DNA of 10,003 nt from DASUZD01 sp036377055 (GTDB lineage Bacteria; Actinomycetota; Thermoleophilia; Gaiellales; Gaiellaceae): the NCBI GenBank assembly GCA_036377055.1, contig DASUZD010000242.1, positions 1 to 10,003 on the forward strand. Reading direction: 5' to 3'. The position numbers and the translations under genes were made by a program. This document shows, piece by piece, positions 1 through 7,225 of this stretch. Below the pieces are notes generated by a model. That model did not search any database. It had not been told where the DNA came from and was given only the letters and a program-made list of their open reading frames with translations. Each line of letters begins with the position of its first letter. Position 1 is the stretch's first letter.

Positions 1-461
1 GAGTTGCAGCCCATCGAGATCTGCACCCACGCTTGGTGGACGCGCTCGCGCCGCGTCGGCAGGTCGGCCGCGAACGAGCGCCACTCGGCGAAGCGGCCGC
101 GCGGCGCCTCGCCACCCGCGCCGATCCACTCGCCGAGGTGTGGGATCGAGCCAGGGCCGAACGCGACGTCGACGTACGGGTAGAGCTCGAAGATCCGTTC
201 GCGCTGGGCCTCGGCGTAGCAGCCGCCGACGGCGATCATCTTCTCGGGATCGCGCTGCTTCAGCGCCGCCGCCTGGGCGAGGTGCGCCGCGAACCGTTGG
301 TCCGGCTTCTCGCGGATCGTGCAGGTGTTGAAGACGATCACGTCGGCCTGCGCCTGCTCGTGCGTCTCGCCGAGGCCGAGCGACTCGAGCAGTCCCTTGA
401 TCCGCTCGGAGTCGTGGGCGTTCATCTGACACCCGAACGTCGTGACGTGATACCGCTTCAA
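1..461 (-). CDS. miaB: tRNA-2-methylthio-N6-isopentenyladenosine synthase MiaB, N-terminal part
   Basis: MiaB is a cytoplasmic radical-SAM enzyme that adds a methylthio group to isopentenyladenosine at position 37 of tRNAs reading UNN codons. About 153 residues are visible. The N-terminal UPF0004 domain carries its three cluster-binding cysteines: C11 in TFGCQMNAHDSER, C47 in FNTCTIREKPDQ and C81 in VGGCYAEAQ. The visible part ends at ISMGCN, where C152 is the first cysteine of the radical-SAM CxxxCxxC motif; the rest lies beyond the left edge. The start chosen is TTG at 461-459, because the ATG at residue 13 would remove C11. The TTG has no visible Shine-Dalgarno sequence. The frame stays open upstream, and a GTG at 503-501 is an alternative that adds 14 residues. 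A leaderless transcript is possible: TAGCAT at 477-472 resembles a -10 box. The family assignment is firm; the exact start is not. Confidence 0.95.
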   Translation of the reverse strand, partial: MKRYHVTTFGCQMNAHDSERIKGLLESLGLGETHEQAQADVIVFNTCTIREKPDQRFAAHLAQAAALKQRDPEKMIAVGGCYAEAQRERIFELYPYVDVAFGPGSIPHLGEWIGAGGEAPRGRFAEWRSFAADLPTRRERVHQAWVQISMGCN

Positions 462-463
462 GG

Positions 464-492
464 CGACGGAAATGCTAGACGCATTTCCGTCG
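464..492. repeat. Perfect 12-bp inverted repeat in the divergent miaB/nuclease promoter region
   Basis: The left arm CGACGGAAATGC (464-475) and right arm GCATTTCCGTCG (481-492) are exact reverse complements separated by the 5-nt TAGAC. The repeat starts 2 nt from the proposed miaB TTG codon and lies about 65 bp before the nuclease ATG. It could be an operator for a dimeric regulator or a hairpin at the start of the miaB message. No T-run follows on either strand, so a classical intrinsic terminator is unlikely. The symmetry is seen directly; any function is inference. Confidence 0.75.
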
Positions 493-518
493 GGGGCTAC
501 CACCTCTCCCAGGGACAG

Positions 519-527
519 TGTTACGGT
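519..527 (+). promoter_or_regulatory. Possible extended -10 promoter element for the nuclease gene
   Basis: TGTTACGGT fits the extended -10 pattern TGnTAnnnT, with TACGGT at 522-527. No good -35 hexamer is visible about 17 bp upstream, which is tolerated with an extended -10. Transcription would start near 534, leaving a short leader that contains the ribosome binding site at 544-551. This is a pattern match only, in a genome whose promoter consensus I do not know. Confidence 0.25.
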
Positions 528-556
528 AGGCAACACTCGTCAGGGGAGGAGCCCTA

Positions 557-3500
557 ATGCCGTCGGTCCGCCGCTTCCGCCTTCTCGTTGCCGTGCTCGT
601 CGTCGCTGCGTCCTCGCTCGTCGGGGCGCACGCCGCGAGCGCCGTCTCGTCCACGCTCGTCCTCAGCCAGGTGTACGGCGGCGGCGGCAACGCGGGCGCG
701 ACGTACACGAACGACTTCATCGAGGTCTTCAACAAGAGCCTCTCGCTGATCAACACGACCGGGATGTCCGTCCAGTACGGCTCCACGACCGGGAACATCG
801 CGCCGAACGACACGCAGAGCACACCGCTCTCCGGCTTCCTCTCGCCCGGGCAGTACCTGCTCGTGCAGGAGGCGCAGGGCGCCGGCGGCACGACCCCCCT
901 GAGCCCGGACATCACCGACGCGACCCCGATCGCGATGAGCTCCACGGGCGGCAAGATCGCGCTGGTCAACTCGACCACCAACCTCAACTGCGGTGCGGCC
1001 GCAACGCCGTGCGGCGCGGCGGCGCTCGCCCAGATCATCGACCTCGTCGGCTACGACGGCGCCAACATGTTCGAAGGCTCGCCGACGCCGGCGCTCAGCA
1101 ACACGACCGCGGCGCTCCGCGGGAGCAACGGCTGCACCGACACCGACAACAACGCGTCCGACTTCACCGTCGGCGCCCCGACGCCACGGAACCGCCTCTC
1201 CCCCACGTTCAGCTGCGCTGGCGACGCGGCGCCGACGGTGTCGATGACGTCCCCCGCCAACGGCTCGAGCGGCGTCGCGATCGGAGCGAACGTCGAGCTG
1301 ACGTTCAGCGAGCCGGTGAACGTCAGCGGCAGCTGGTACTCGATCTCCTGCGGCACCAGCGGGTCGCATACCGCCGTCGTCAGCGGCGGCCCGACCGTCT
1401 TCACGCTCGACCCGGACGCGAACTTCGCGTACAGCGAGACGTGCACCGTCAGCGTGAACGGCAGCCAGGTGTCCGACCAGGACGCGAACGACCCGCCGGA
1501 CAACGTCGCCGACACGCCGACGTTCAGCTTCACGACCGCGGCCGCGCCGCTCATCGTCGTCAGCCAGGTGTACGGCGGCGGCGGCAACGCCGGTGCGACG
1601 CTCAAGAACGACTTCATCGAGCTCTACAACCGCGGTGCGAGCGCGGTCAGCCTCGCTGGCTGGTCGGTCCAGTACTCGTCGGCGACCGGCACGACCTGGC
1701 AGGTCACGAGCCTGACGAGCTTCACCCTCCAGCCGGGCCAGTACTACCTCGTCCAGGAGGCGGCCGGCGCCGGCGGCACGACGAACCTGCCGACGCCCGA
1801 CGCGACCGGCACGATCGCGATGGCGGCGACCGCCGGGAAGGTCGCCCTCGTCAACACGACGACCGCGCTCTCGGGCGCATGTCCGAGCGGCGCGTCGATC
1901 CTCGACTTCGTCGGCTACGGGAGCACCGCGAACTGCTTCGAGGGGAGCGGCCCGACGGCTGCGCCGAGCAACACGACTGCGGCGCTGCGAAACGGGGCCG
2001 GCTCAGTCGACACGAACAACAACGCGTCCGACTTCAGCGTCGGCGCCCCGAACCCGCGCAATAGCCAGGACGCGGCGCCTTCGGTCTCCGCGACCACGCC
2101 CGCGGACGGCGGCGCCGACGTCCCCGTCGACAGCAACATCGCGATCACGTTCAGCGAGCCGGTCAACGTGAGCGGCAGCTGGTTCTCGATCTCGTGCGCC
2201 ACGAGCGGCGCCCACGCGGCGACCGCCTCCGGCGGGCCGACGACCTTCACGCTCGACCCGACGAGCGACTTCTCCACGGCCGAGACCTGCACGGTCACCG
2301 TGTTCGCGGCGAACGTGACCGACCAGGACACGCAGGACCCGCCCGACAACATGGCCGCGAACTACGTCTTCAGCTTCACGACGGTCGCGCCGCCGGTCGC
2401 GATCCACGACATCCAGGGCGCTTCGCACATCTCGCCGAAGGCCGGCCAGAACGTCGCCAACGTGAACGGGATCGTGACCGCGAAGCGCACCAACGGCTTC
2501 TACATGCAGGATCCGAACCCGGACGCCGACCCGGCCACGTCCGAGGGCATCTTCGTCTTCACGTCCTCGGCGCCGAGCTCGGTGAACGTCGGCGACGCGG
2601 TGAAGGTGAACGGCCGCGTGCAGGAGTTCCGGCCTGGCGGCGCGTCGAGCGGGAACCTGACCACGACCGAGCTGACGACGCCGACGACCACCGCGCTCTC
2701 GAGCGGGAACCCGCTTCCGGCGACGACGGTGGTCGGCGCCGGCGGGCGCATCCCGCCGAACCAGGTGATCGAGGACGATGCGACGGGTGACGTCGAGACG
2801 AGCGGCGTCTTCGACCCCGCGAGCGACGGGCTCGACTTCTGGGAGAGCCTCGAGGGGATGCGCGTCCAGCTCAACAACGCGGTCGCGGTCGGGCCGACGA
2901 ACGCGTTCGGCGAGACGCAGGTCGTCGGCGACGACGGCGCCAACGCGGTGCTCCGGACGGCGCGCGGCGGCCTCCTACTCCGGCCGACCGACGGGAACCC
3001 GGAGCGGGTCGTCGCAGACGACGTCCTCACGCCGCTGCCGTCGATGAACGTCGGCGACCACTACGACGCGCCGCTCGTCGGCGTGCTCGACTACAACTTC
3101 GGCAACTTCTTCCTCGAGGTCACGAGCGCCGGCGTCGGGGCGATCCACGACGGCGTCGCGCCCGAGAGCACGACCGCGGCCGGCCTGAACCAGGTCTCGA
3201 TCGGGACCTTCAACTTCGAGAACCTCGACCCGACCGACCCGCAGTCGAAGTTCGACCGGCTCGCGGCGATCCTCGTGAGCAACCTCAAGGCCCCCGACAT
3301 CGTGAGCGGCGAGGAAGTGCAGGACGACAACGGGCCGACCGACAACGGCGTCGTCACCGCAAACCAGACGCTCGACCAGCTCGTCGCGGCGATCCAGGCC
3401 GCGGGCGGGCCGCCGTACCAGTACCGCTACATCAATCCGGTGAACGACCAGGACGGCGGCGAGCCGGGCGGGAACATCCGCCAGGTCTTCCTCTACCGCA

Positions 3501-5011
3501 CCGACCGCGGCGTCTCGTTCATCGACCGCCCGGGCGGCGGCTCGACAACGCCGACGACGGTCGTGAACGGCGTGAACGGGCCCGAGCTCTCGTTCAGCCC
3601 GGGACGGATCGACCCGACGAACTCGGCCTTCAACACGAGCCGCAAGCCGCTCGCGGGCGAGTTCCTGTTCAACGGCCACCATCTGTTCGTGATCGCGAAC
3701 CACTTCAACTCGAAGGGCGGCGACCAGCCGCTCGAAGGGCACTTCCAGCCGCCGACGCGAAGCTCCGAGGTCCAGCGCCACCAGCAGGCGCAGATCGTCC
3801 ACGACTTCGTCGCGTCGATCCTCGCCGACGACGCGAACGCGAACGTCGTCGTCGACGGCGACCTGAACGACTTCGAATGGTCGGACACCGTCTCGATCCT
3901 GAAGAGCGGCGTGCTGCACGACCTGATGGACACGCTGCCCGAGAACGAGCGCTACAGCTACGTGTTCGAAGGCAACTCGCAGACGCTCGACCACATCCTG
4001 ACGAGCGGCGCGCTCTTTGGGCGGCCGTTCGTCTTCGACCCGGTGCACGTGAACGCCGAGTTCGCCGACCAGGCGTCCGACCACGACCCGTCCGTGGTGA
4101 AGGTCACGCTCAACGATCCGCCGAGCGCCAGCGCCGGCGGCCCGTACAGCGTGGCCGAGGGCAGCTCCGTCGGGCTGAGCGCCTCGGGGACGGACCCCGA
4201 GGGCGGCCCGCTTTCGTACGCGTGGGATCTCGACGACAACGGCAGCTTCGAGACGCCGGGGCAGAACGTCACGTTCCCGGCGGGCGACGGGCCAGCGACG
4301 CCGACCGTGAAGGTGCAGGTGACGGACAACGGCGGGCTCTCGACGGTCGCCCAGGCGACGGTGGACGTTCTGAACGTCGCGCCGACGGTCACGTCGCTCA
4401 CGCCGAACCCGTCGAACGGGCTCGTGGGCGAGCCGGTCACCTTCACCGGCGCCGCGACCGACCCGTCGGGCGCCGACACGGCTGCCGGGTTCACGTGGGC
4501 CTTCGACGCGGGCTCCGGCTTCGGGGCGTTCGGGAGCAACGGCTTCCCAGCGACGTTCTCGTCCTGCGGGACACATACGGTCGACGCGAAGGCGCAGGAC
4601 AAGGACGGAGGCGTGTCCGCTCCGTTCACCTCGGCTCCGGTCACCGTCTACGACGCCCAGATCGTCCCGCCCCTGACGGGCGGCGCCTTCAACCTCGTCA
4701 AGAAGGGCCAGGTCGTGCCGGTCAAGATCACGGTCGGCTGCAACGGCTTCACCAGCGGCCTGCATCCGTTGATCTCGATCCGGTCGGGCGACTACGACCC
4801 GAACGTCGATCCGGGCGACCCGTCGTACACCGTCCCCGACAGCGTCTCGTCGGCCGACACGAGCGGGGTCATGCGGGAGACCGACCAACTGTACGTCTAC
4901 AACCTCGCGGTGCCGTCGAACGCCTCGGTCGGCGACCTCTTCACCGTCCTGATCCGGCCGTTCGGCGGGAGCGCCCCGACGCTCTACGCGGTGCTGAAGA
5001 TCAAGAAGTGA
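557..5011 (+). CDS. Secreted ExeM/NucH-family extracellular endonuclease with lamin-tail, Ig-like, PKD and PxKF-like domains
   Basis: This 1484-residue exported protein probably degrades extracellular DNA or other phosphodiesters, using a metal-dependent endonuclease/exonuclease/phosphatase (EEP) domain. A signal peptide spans residues 1 to about 29 (RR, a hydrophobic stretch, then AHAASA). Next come lamin-tail domain 1 (~33-205, SQVYGGGGNAGA), Ig-like Big_5-type domain 1 (~224-327), lamin-tail domain 2 (~333-500) and Ig-like domain 2 (~506-609). Each Ig-like domain has one cysteine pair with the same spacing: C265/C296 and C547/C578. An OB-fold-like region (~614-710) precedes the EEP domain (~878-1185). 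The EEP motifs look intact: N886 in TFNFENL, E920 in GEEVQDD, H1049 in ANHFNSK, D1102/N1104 in DGDLNDF and D1175-H1176-D1177 in SDHDP. Two PKD-like domains follow (~1188-1272, ~1275-1365), then a PxKF-like C-terminus (~1368-1484, VKKGQVVPVKI). GGGGAGGAG lies 5 nt before the ATG. There is no LPXTG or membrane anchor. The exact substrate is inferred from the family. Confidence 0.9.
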   Translation: MPSVRRFRLLVAVLVVAASSLVGAHAASAVSSTLVLSQVYGGGGNAGATYTNDFIEVFNKSLSLINTTGMSVQYGSTTGNIAPNDTQSTPLSGFLSPGQYLLVQEAQGAGGTTPLSPDITDATPIAMSSTGGKIALVNSTTNLNCGAAATPCGAAALAQIIDLVGYDGANMFEGSPTPALSNTTAALRGSNGCTDTDNNASDFTVGAPTPRNRLSPTFSCAGDAAPTVSMTSPANGSSGVAIGANVELTFSEPVNVSGSWYSISCGTSGSHTAVVSGGPTVFTLDPDANFAYSETCTVSVNGSQVSDQDANDPPDNVADTPTFSFTTAAAPLIVVSQVYGGGGNAGATLKNDFIELYNRGASAVSLAGWSVQYSSATGTTWQVTSLTSFTLQPGQYYLVQEAAGAGGTTNLPTPDATGTIAMAATAGKVALVNTTTALSGACPSGASILDFVGYGSTANCFEGSGPTAAPSNTTAALRNGAGSVDTNNNASDFSVGAPNPRNSQDAAPSVSATTPADGGADVPVDSNIAITFSEPVNVSGSWFSISCATSGAHAATASGGPTTFTLDPTSDFSTAETCTVTVFAANVTDQDTQDPPDNMAANYVFSFTTVAPPVAIHDIQGASHISPKAGQNVANVNGIVTAKRTNGFYMQDPNPDADPATSEGIFVFTSSAPSSVNVGDAVKVNGRVQEFRPGGASSGNLTTTELTTPTTTALSSGNPLPATTVVGAGGRIPPNQVIEDDATGDVETSGVFDPASDGLDFWESLEGMRVQLNNAVAVGPTNAFGETQVVGDDGANAVLRTARGGLLLRPTDGNPERVVADDVLTPLPSMNVGDHYDAPLVGVLDYNFGNFFLEVTSAGVGAIHDGVAPESTTAAGLNQVSIGTFNFENLDPTDPQSKFDRLAAILVSNLKAPDIVSGEEVQDDNGPTDNGVVTANQTLDQLVAAIQAAGGPPYQYRYINPVNDQDGGEPGGNIRQVFLYRTDRGVSFIDRPGGGSTTPTTVVNGVNGPELSFSPGRIDPTNSAFNTSRKPLAGEFLFNGHHLFVIANHFNSKGGDQPLEGHFQPPTRSSEVQRHQQAQIVHDFVASILADDANANVVVDGDLNDFEWSDTVSILKSGVLHDLMDTLPENERYSYVFEGNSQTLDHILTSGALFGRPFVFDPVHVNAEFADQASDHDPSVVKVTLNDPPSASAGGPYSVAEGSSVGLSASGTDPEGGPLSYAWDLDDNGSFETPGQNVTFPAGDGPATPTVKVQVTDNGGLSTVAQATVDVLNVAPTVTSLTPNPSNGLVGEPVTFTGAATDPSGADTAAGFTWAFDAGSGFGAFGSNGFPATFSSCGTHTVDAKAQDKDGGVSAPFTSAPVTVYDAQIVPPLTGGAFNLVKKGQVVPVKITVGCNGFTSGLHPLISIRSGDYDPNVDPGDPSYTVPDSVSSADTSGVMRETDQLYVYNLAVPSNASVGDLFTVLIRPFGGSAPTLYAVLKIKK
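656..1543 (+). repeat. Duplicated lamin-tail plus Ig-like module, copy 1
   Basis: This segment encodes residues 34-329 of the nuclease. It begins at LVLSQVYGGGG and ends after the FSFTT strand of the first Ig-like domain. It aligns along its length with the next module (1553-2389). A 31-bp stretch (663-693) is identical to 1560-1590, and close nucleotide similarity recurs at the SEPVNVSGSW and NNASDF motifs. This indicates internal duplication within the gene. Confidence 0.85.
1553..2389 (+). repeat. Duplicated lamin-tail plus Ig-like module, copy 2
   Basis: This segment encodes residues 333-611. It repeats the order of copy 1: SQVYGGGGNAGA, QPGQYYLVQEAAGAGGTT, NNASDFSVGAP, TFSEPVNVSGSWFSISC, DQDTQDPPDN and FSFTT. 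It is slightly shorter than copy 1 and lacks the CGAAATPC cysteine pair found at residues 145-152 of copy 1. Confidence 0.85.
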
Positions 5012-5409
5012 CGCGCGTCTCGCGCCCCGGCCGGCTCGTCGCGTATGCGGCCGCCGGCTGGGGCGTCGACGCGTGCTTCACCGCGCTGAACAGCCTGCGC
5101 CGAACCGGGCGGCCGCGCCGCTCGAGCCTCTGGAACGCGCCGGTCTACGCGCTGGCGCAACCGCTGTTCGAGCCGCTGCACGATCGCCTCCGCGGGCGAT
5201 CCGTCGCGGCGCGCGGCCTCGTCTACGGGGGCGGGATCCTCGCCGTTGAGTACACGGCCGGTCGGGTCTTCCGCCGGACGCTTGGGCGCGCGCCGTGGGA
5301 CTACTCGTACGCGCGTTACCACGTCGACGGGCTCGTGCGGCCGGACTTCCTTCCGCTGTGGGCGATCTACGGGCTAGCGCTCGAGCGCGTGCACGACGCG
5401 CTCACTTAG
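5008..5409 (+). CDS. Small polytopic membrane protein, similar to the putative ABC-transporter type IV (CmpB, PF06541) family
   Basis: This 133-residue protein of unknown function starts at GTG 5008, which overlaps the nuclease stop as GTGA. Translation is therefore probably coupled and the two genes form one operon. About four hydrophobic segments are visible (roughly residues 9-29, 41-60, 68-88 and 112-127), joined by short basic loops, so it is likely an inner-membrane protein. The pattern GWGVDACFTALNSL, SLWNAPVYALAQPLFEPLHD, RGLVYGGGILAVEYTAG, APWDYS, and VDGLVRPDFLPLWAIYG resembles PF06541, a family named as a putative transporter component without proven activity. That match is from memory. 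The 3' end overlaps the convergent rny stop by 8 bp. No ATP-binding partner is seen nearby, so a transport role is not supported here. Confidence 0.8.
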   Translation: MTRVSRPGRLVAYAAAGWGVDACFTALNSLRRTGRPRRSSLWNAPVYALAQPLFEPLHDRLRGRSVAARGLVYGGGILAVEYTAGRVFRRTLGRAPWDYSYARYHVDGLVRPDFLPLWAIYGLALERVHDALT

Positions 5410-6940
5410 CGAATTCGACTGCCCGGCTCTCGCGGATGACCGTCACCTTCACCTGGCCTGGGTATTCGAGCTCGGCCTCGATCTCGCGTGCGATCTCGTG
5501 CGAGAGCAGGACCGCGCCGTCGTCGTCGATCTCGGTCGGCTTCACGATCACGCGGATCTCGCGGCCCGCCTGGAGCGCGTAGACGCGCTCGACGCCCTTC
5601 TTCTGGCCCGCGAGCTCCTCGAGCGCGGCCAGGCGCTTGATGTAGTTCTCGAGGCTCTCCCCACGCGCGCCGGGCCGGGCGGCCGAGATCGCGTCGGCGG
5701 AGATCAGGAGCACAGCCTCGACCGTCTGCGGCTGTACCTCGTAGTGGTGCGCCTCGATCGCATGCACCACACCCTGCGACTCGCCGTAGCGCCGCGCGAG
5801 CTGCGCCGAGATGAGCGCGTGCGAGCCCTCGATCTCGTGCGTCATCGCCTTGCCCAGGTCATGGAGGAGGGCGGCGCGCTTCGTCGTCTTCACGCTCGCC
5901 TCCAGCTCCGTCGCCATGATCCCCGCGAGGTGGACGACCTCGAGCGTGTGTTTGAGCACGTTCTGCCCGTAGCTCGTCCGGTAGCGGAGGCGGCCGAGGA
6001 TCTTCACGAGCTCCTCGTGGAACTCGCCGCAGTTCGCCTCGAAGACCGCCTGCTCGCCAGCGTGGACGACGTGCTCGTCGATCTCGGCTTTGGACTGGTA
6101 GTACATCTCCTCGATCCGGGCCGGGTGGATCCGGCCGTCCTCGATCAGCTTCGCGAGCGTCAGCTTGGCGACCTCGCGCCGGATGCCGTCGAACGAGGAG
6201 AGCACGACGGCCTGCGGGGTGTCGTCGATGATGAAGTCGACGCCGGTTAGATGCTCGAGCGCGCGGATGTTGCGGCCCTCGCGCCCGATGATCCGCCCCT
6301 TCATGTCGTCGGACGGGAGCTCGACGATCGACACCGTCGTCTCCGCGGCGTGACTAGCGGCCACGCGCTGGAGCGCGTCGGCGACGAGGCTGCGCGCCTT
6401 CCGCTTCGCCTCGCCGCGGGCCTCCTCCTCGAGCTGCCGCACGCGGCGAGCGAGCTCGTGCTTGACGAGGTCCTCGGAGCGCTCGAGGACGTGCGCCTTC
6501 GCCTCGCCGACCGTCATGCCGGAGATCCGCTCGAGCTCCTTCAGCTCGGTGTCCTTCGCCGCCTTGAGGTCTTCCTGGAGCTGCTTCGTGTGCGTCTCCC
6601 GGTCCGCGACGCCCTGCTCGCGGCGTGAGAGCTCAGTCTGCTTTCGCTCGAGCTCCTGGCCGTGTGAGCGGTTGCGCTCCTCCGCACGCAGCACCTCGGC
6701 GCGCCGCTCCTTCAGCTCCTCCTCGAGCTCCGCCCGCAGCCGCACCGAGTGCTCGCGCGCCTCGATCTGCGTCTCGCGCCGGAGCGCCTCGGCCTCTCTG
6801 CGCGCGTCGGCCAGGAGCTGCTGGCGTATCCGGCGAGCGGCGCCGAGCCTCGACCCGCTCCTGAACGCCACGGCCGCGATCCCGCAGCCGACGCCCACGA
6901 GCAGGGCCAGCACCACGAGTACCGCAGTGACGACGGGCAT
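5402..6940 (-). CDS. rny: Ribonuclease Y (membrane-anchored endoribonuclease)
   Basis: RNase Y starts bulk mRNA decay by endonucleolytic cleavage at the inner face of the membrane. The 512 residues show the full family layout. An N-terminal transmembrane helix (~4-26, VTAVLVVLALLVGVGCGIAA) is followed by a long charged coiled coil (~35-195). The KH RNA-binding domain has its GxxG loop in GRIIGREGRNIR (GREG at 219-222). The HD domain has H331 in LKHTLEV, the H360-D361 pair in LLHDLGKAMTHE and D416 in SADAIS, so the metal-binding set looks complete. Length is close to the usual ~520. The ATG at 6940-6938 has GAGAGGAG just upstream with a short 4-nt spacer. It is preceded by a 285-bp gap after recX, so it may have its own promoter. 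Its stop at 5404-5402 lies inside the convergent membrane-protein gene. Confidence 0.98.
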   Translation of the reverse strand: MPVVTAVLVVLALLVGVGCGIAAVAFRSGSRLGAARRIRQQLLADARREAEALRRETQIEAREHSVRLRAELEEELKERRAEVLRAEERNRSHGQELERKQTELSRREQGVADRETHTKQLQEDLKAAKDTELKELERISGMTVGEAKAHVLERSEDLVKHELARRVRQLEEEARGEAKRKARSLVADALQRVAASHAAETTVSIVELPSDDMKGRIIGREGRNIRALEHLTGVDFIIDDTPQAVVLSSFDGIRREVAKLTLAKLIEDGRIHPARIEEMYYQSKAEIDEHVVHAGEQAVFEANCGEFHEELVKILGRLRYRTSYGQNVLKHTLEVVHLAGIMATELEASVKTTKRAALLHDLGKAMTHEIEGSHALISAQLARRYGESQGVVHAIEAHHYEVQPQTVEAVLLISADAISAARPGARGESLENYIKRLAALEELAGQKKGVERVYALQAGREIRVIVKPTEIDDDGAVLLSHEIAREIEAELEYPGQVKVTVIRESRAVEFAK

Positions 6941-7225
6941 CGCGCTCCTCTCGCCTGCGCCGGCCGGGGCCGGTCAGGAGTCGGATTCGGTTGTTCGCGG
7001 CAATGCCGCGGCACCACCCGCGGTCGGGCCGGCATGGGTCTCACCGAATCGGTGCCCGGAGCCGCCTCGGAGGCTCCGAGAGAAGCGCCTGCCTATCTCA
7101 GCGCCGGCGCTCGCTCCTCAGGACGGATGTGCACTCGTTTCGTGGTATTCGGTCGAAGGAGATGAAGGTGAAGCCGATTCAGGAAAAGAACGCTATGCAG
7201 GCAAAACGTTGGGAAGATGCGCTCG
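6941..7225. other. Intergenic region between recX and rny, dyad-rich with a low-GC patch
   Basis: No gene is supported here. Short symmetric elements are crowded into 6996-7111: CGCGGCA/TGCCGCG (6996-7010), CACCGA/TCGGTG (7042-7054), a 7-bp stem with 8-nt loop (7057-7078), and the 12-bp palindrome AGCGCCGGCGCT (7100-7111). The part next to recX, about 7130-7225, is only about 50% GC against roughly 70% around it. On the minus strand this would be the recX 3' end plus the rny promoter and leader. I see no clear -35/-10 pair, riboswitch consensus or tRNA. Confidence 0.6.
7057..7078. repeat. Inverted repeat, 7-bp stem with 8-nt loop
   Basis: CGGAGCC (7057-7063) pairs perfectly with GGCTCCG (7072-7078) around an 8-nt loop. 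It sits 2 nt from a second dyad, CACCGA-A-TCGGTG (7042-7054), so the two could form adjacent hairpins in the rny leader. No U-tract follows on either strand, which argues against an intrinsic terminator. Such dyads are fairly easy to get by chance at this GC content. Confidence 0.4.

Noticed and set aside
33..557. 174-codon plus-strand frame at the left edge
   Set aside because: It is antisense to miaB, whose cysteine motifs and conserved residues clearly mark the minus strand as coding.
2975..4888. 637-codon open frame on the minus strand under the nuclease gene
   Set aside because: It lies opposite a gene with clear domains and motifs. Its Arg/Val-rich composition without motifs is typical of antisense shadows in GC-rich DNA.
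3877..5007. Long plus-strand frame running into the small membrane protein
   Set aside because: Upstream of GTG 5008 the frame is the nuclease gene read out of phase. Only the last 133 codons show a plausible protein.
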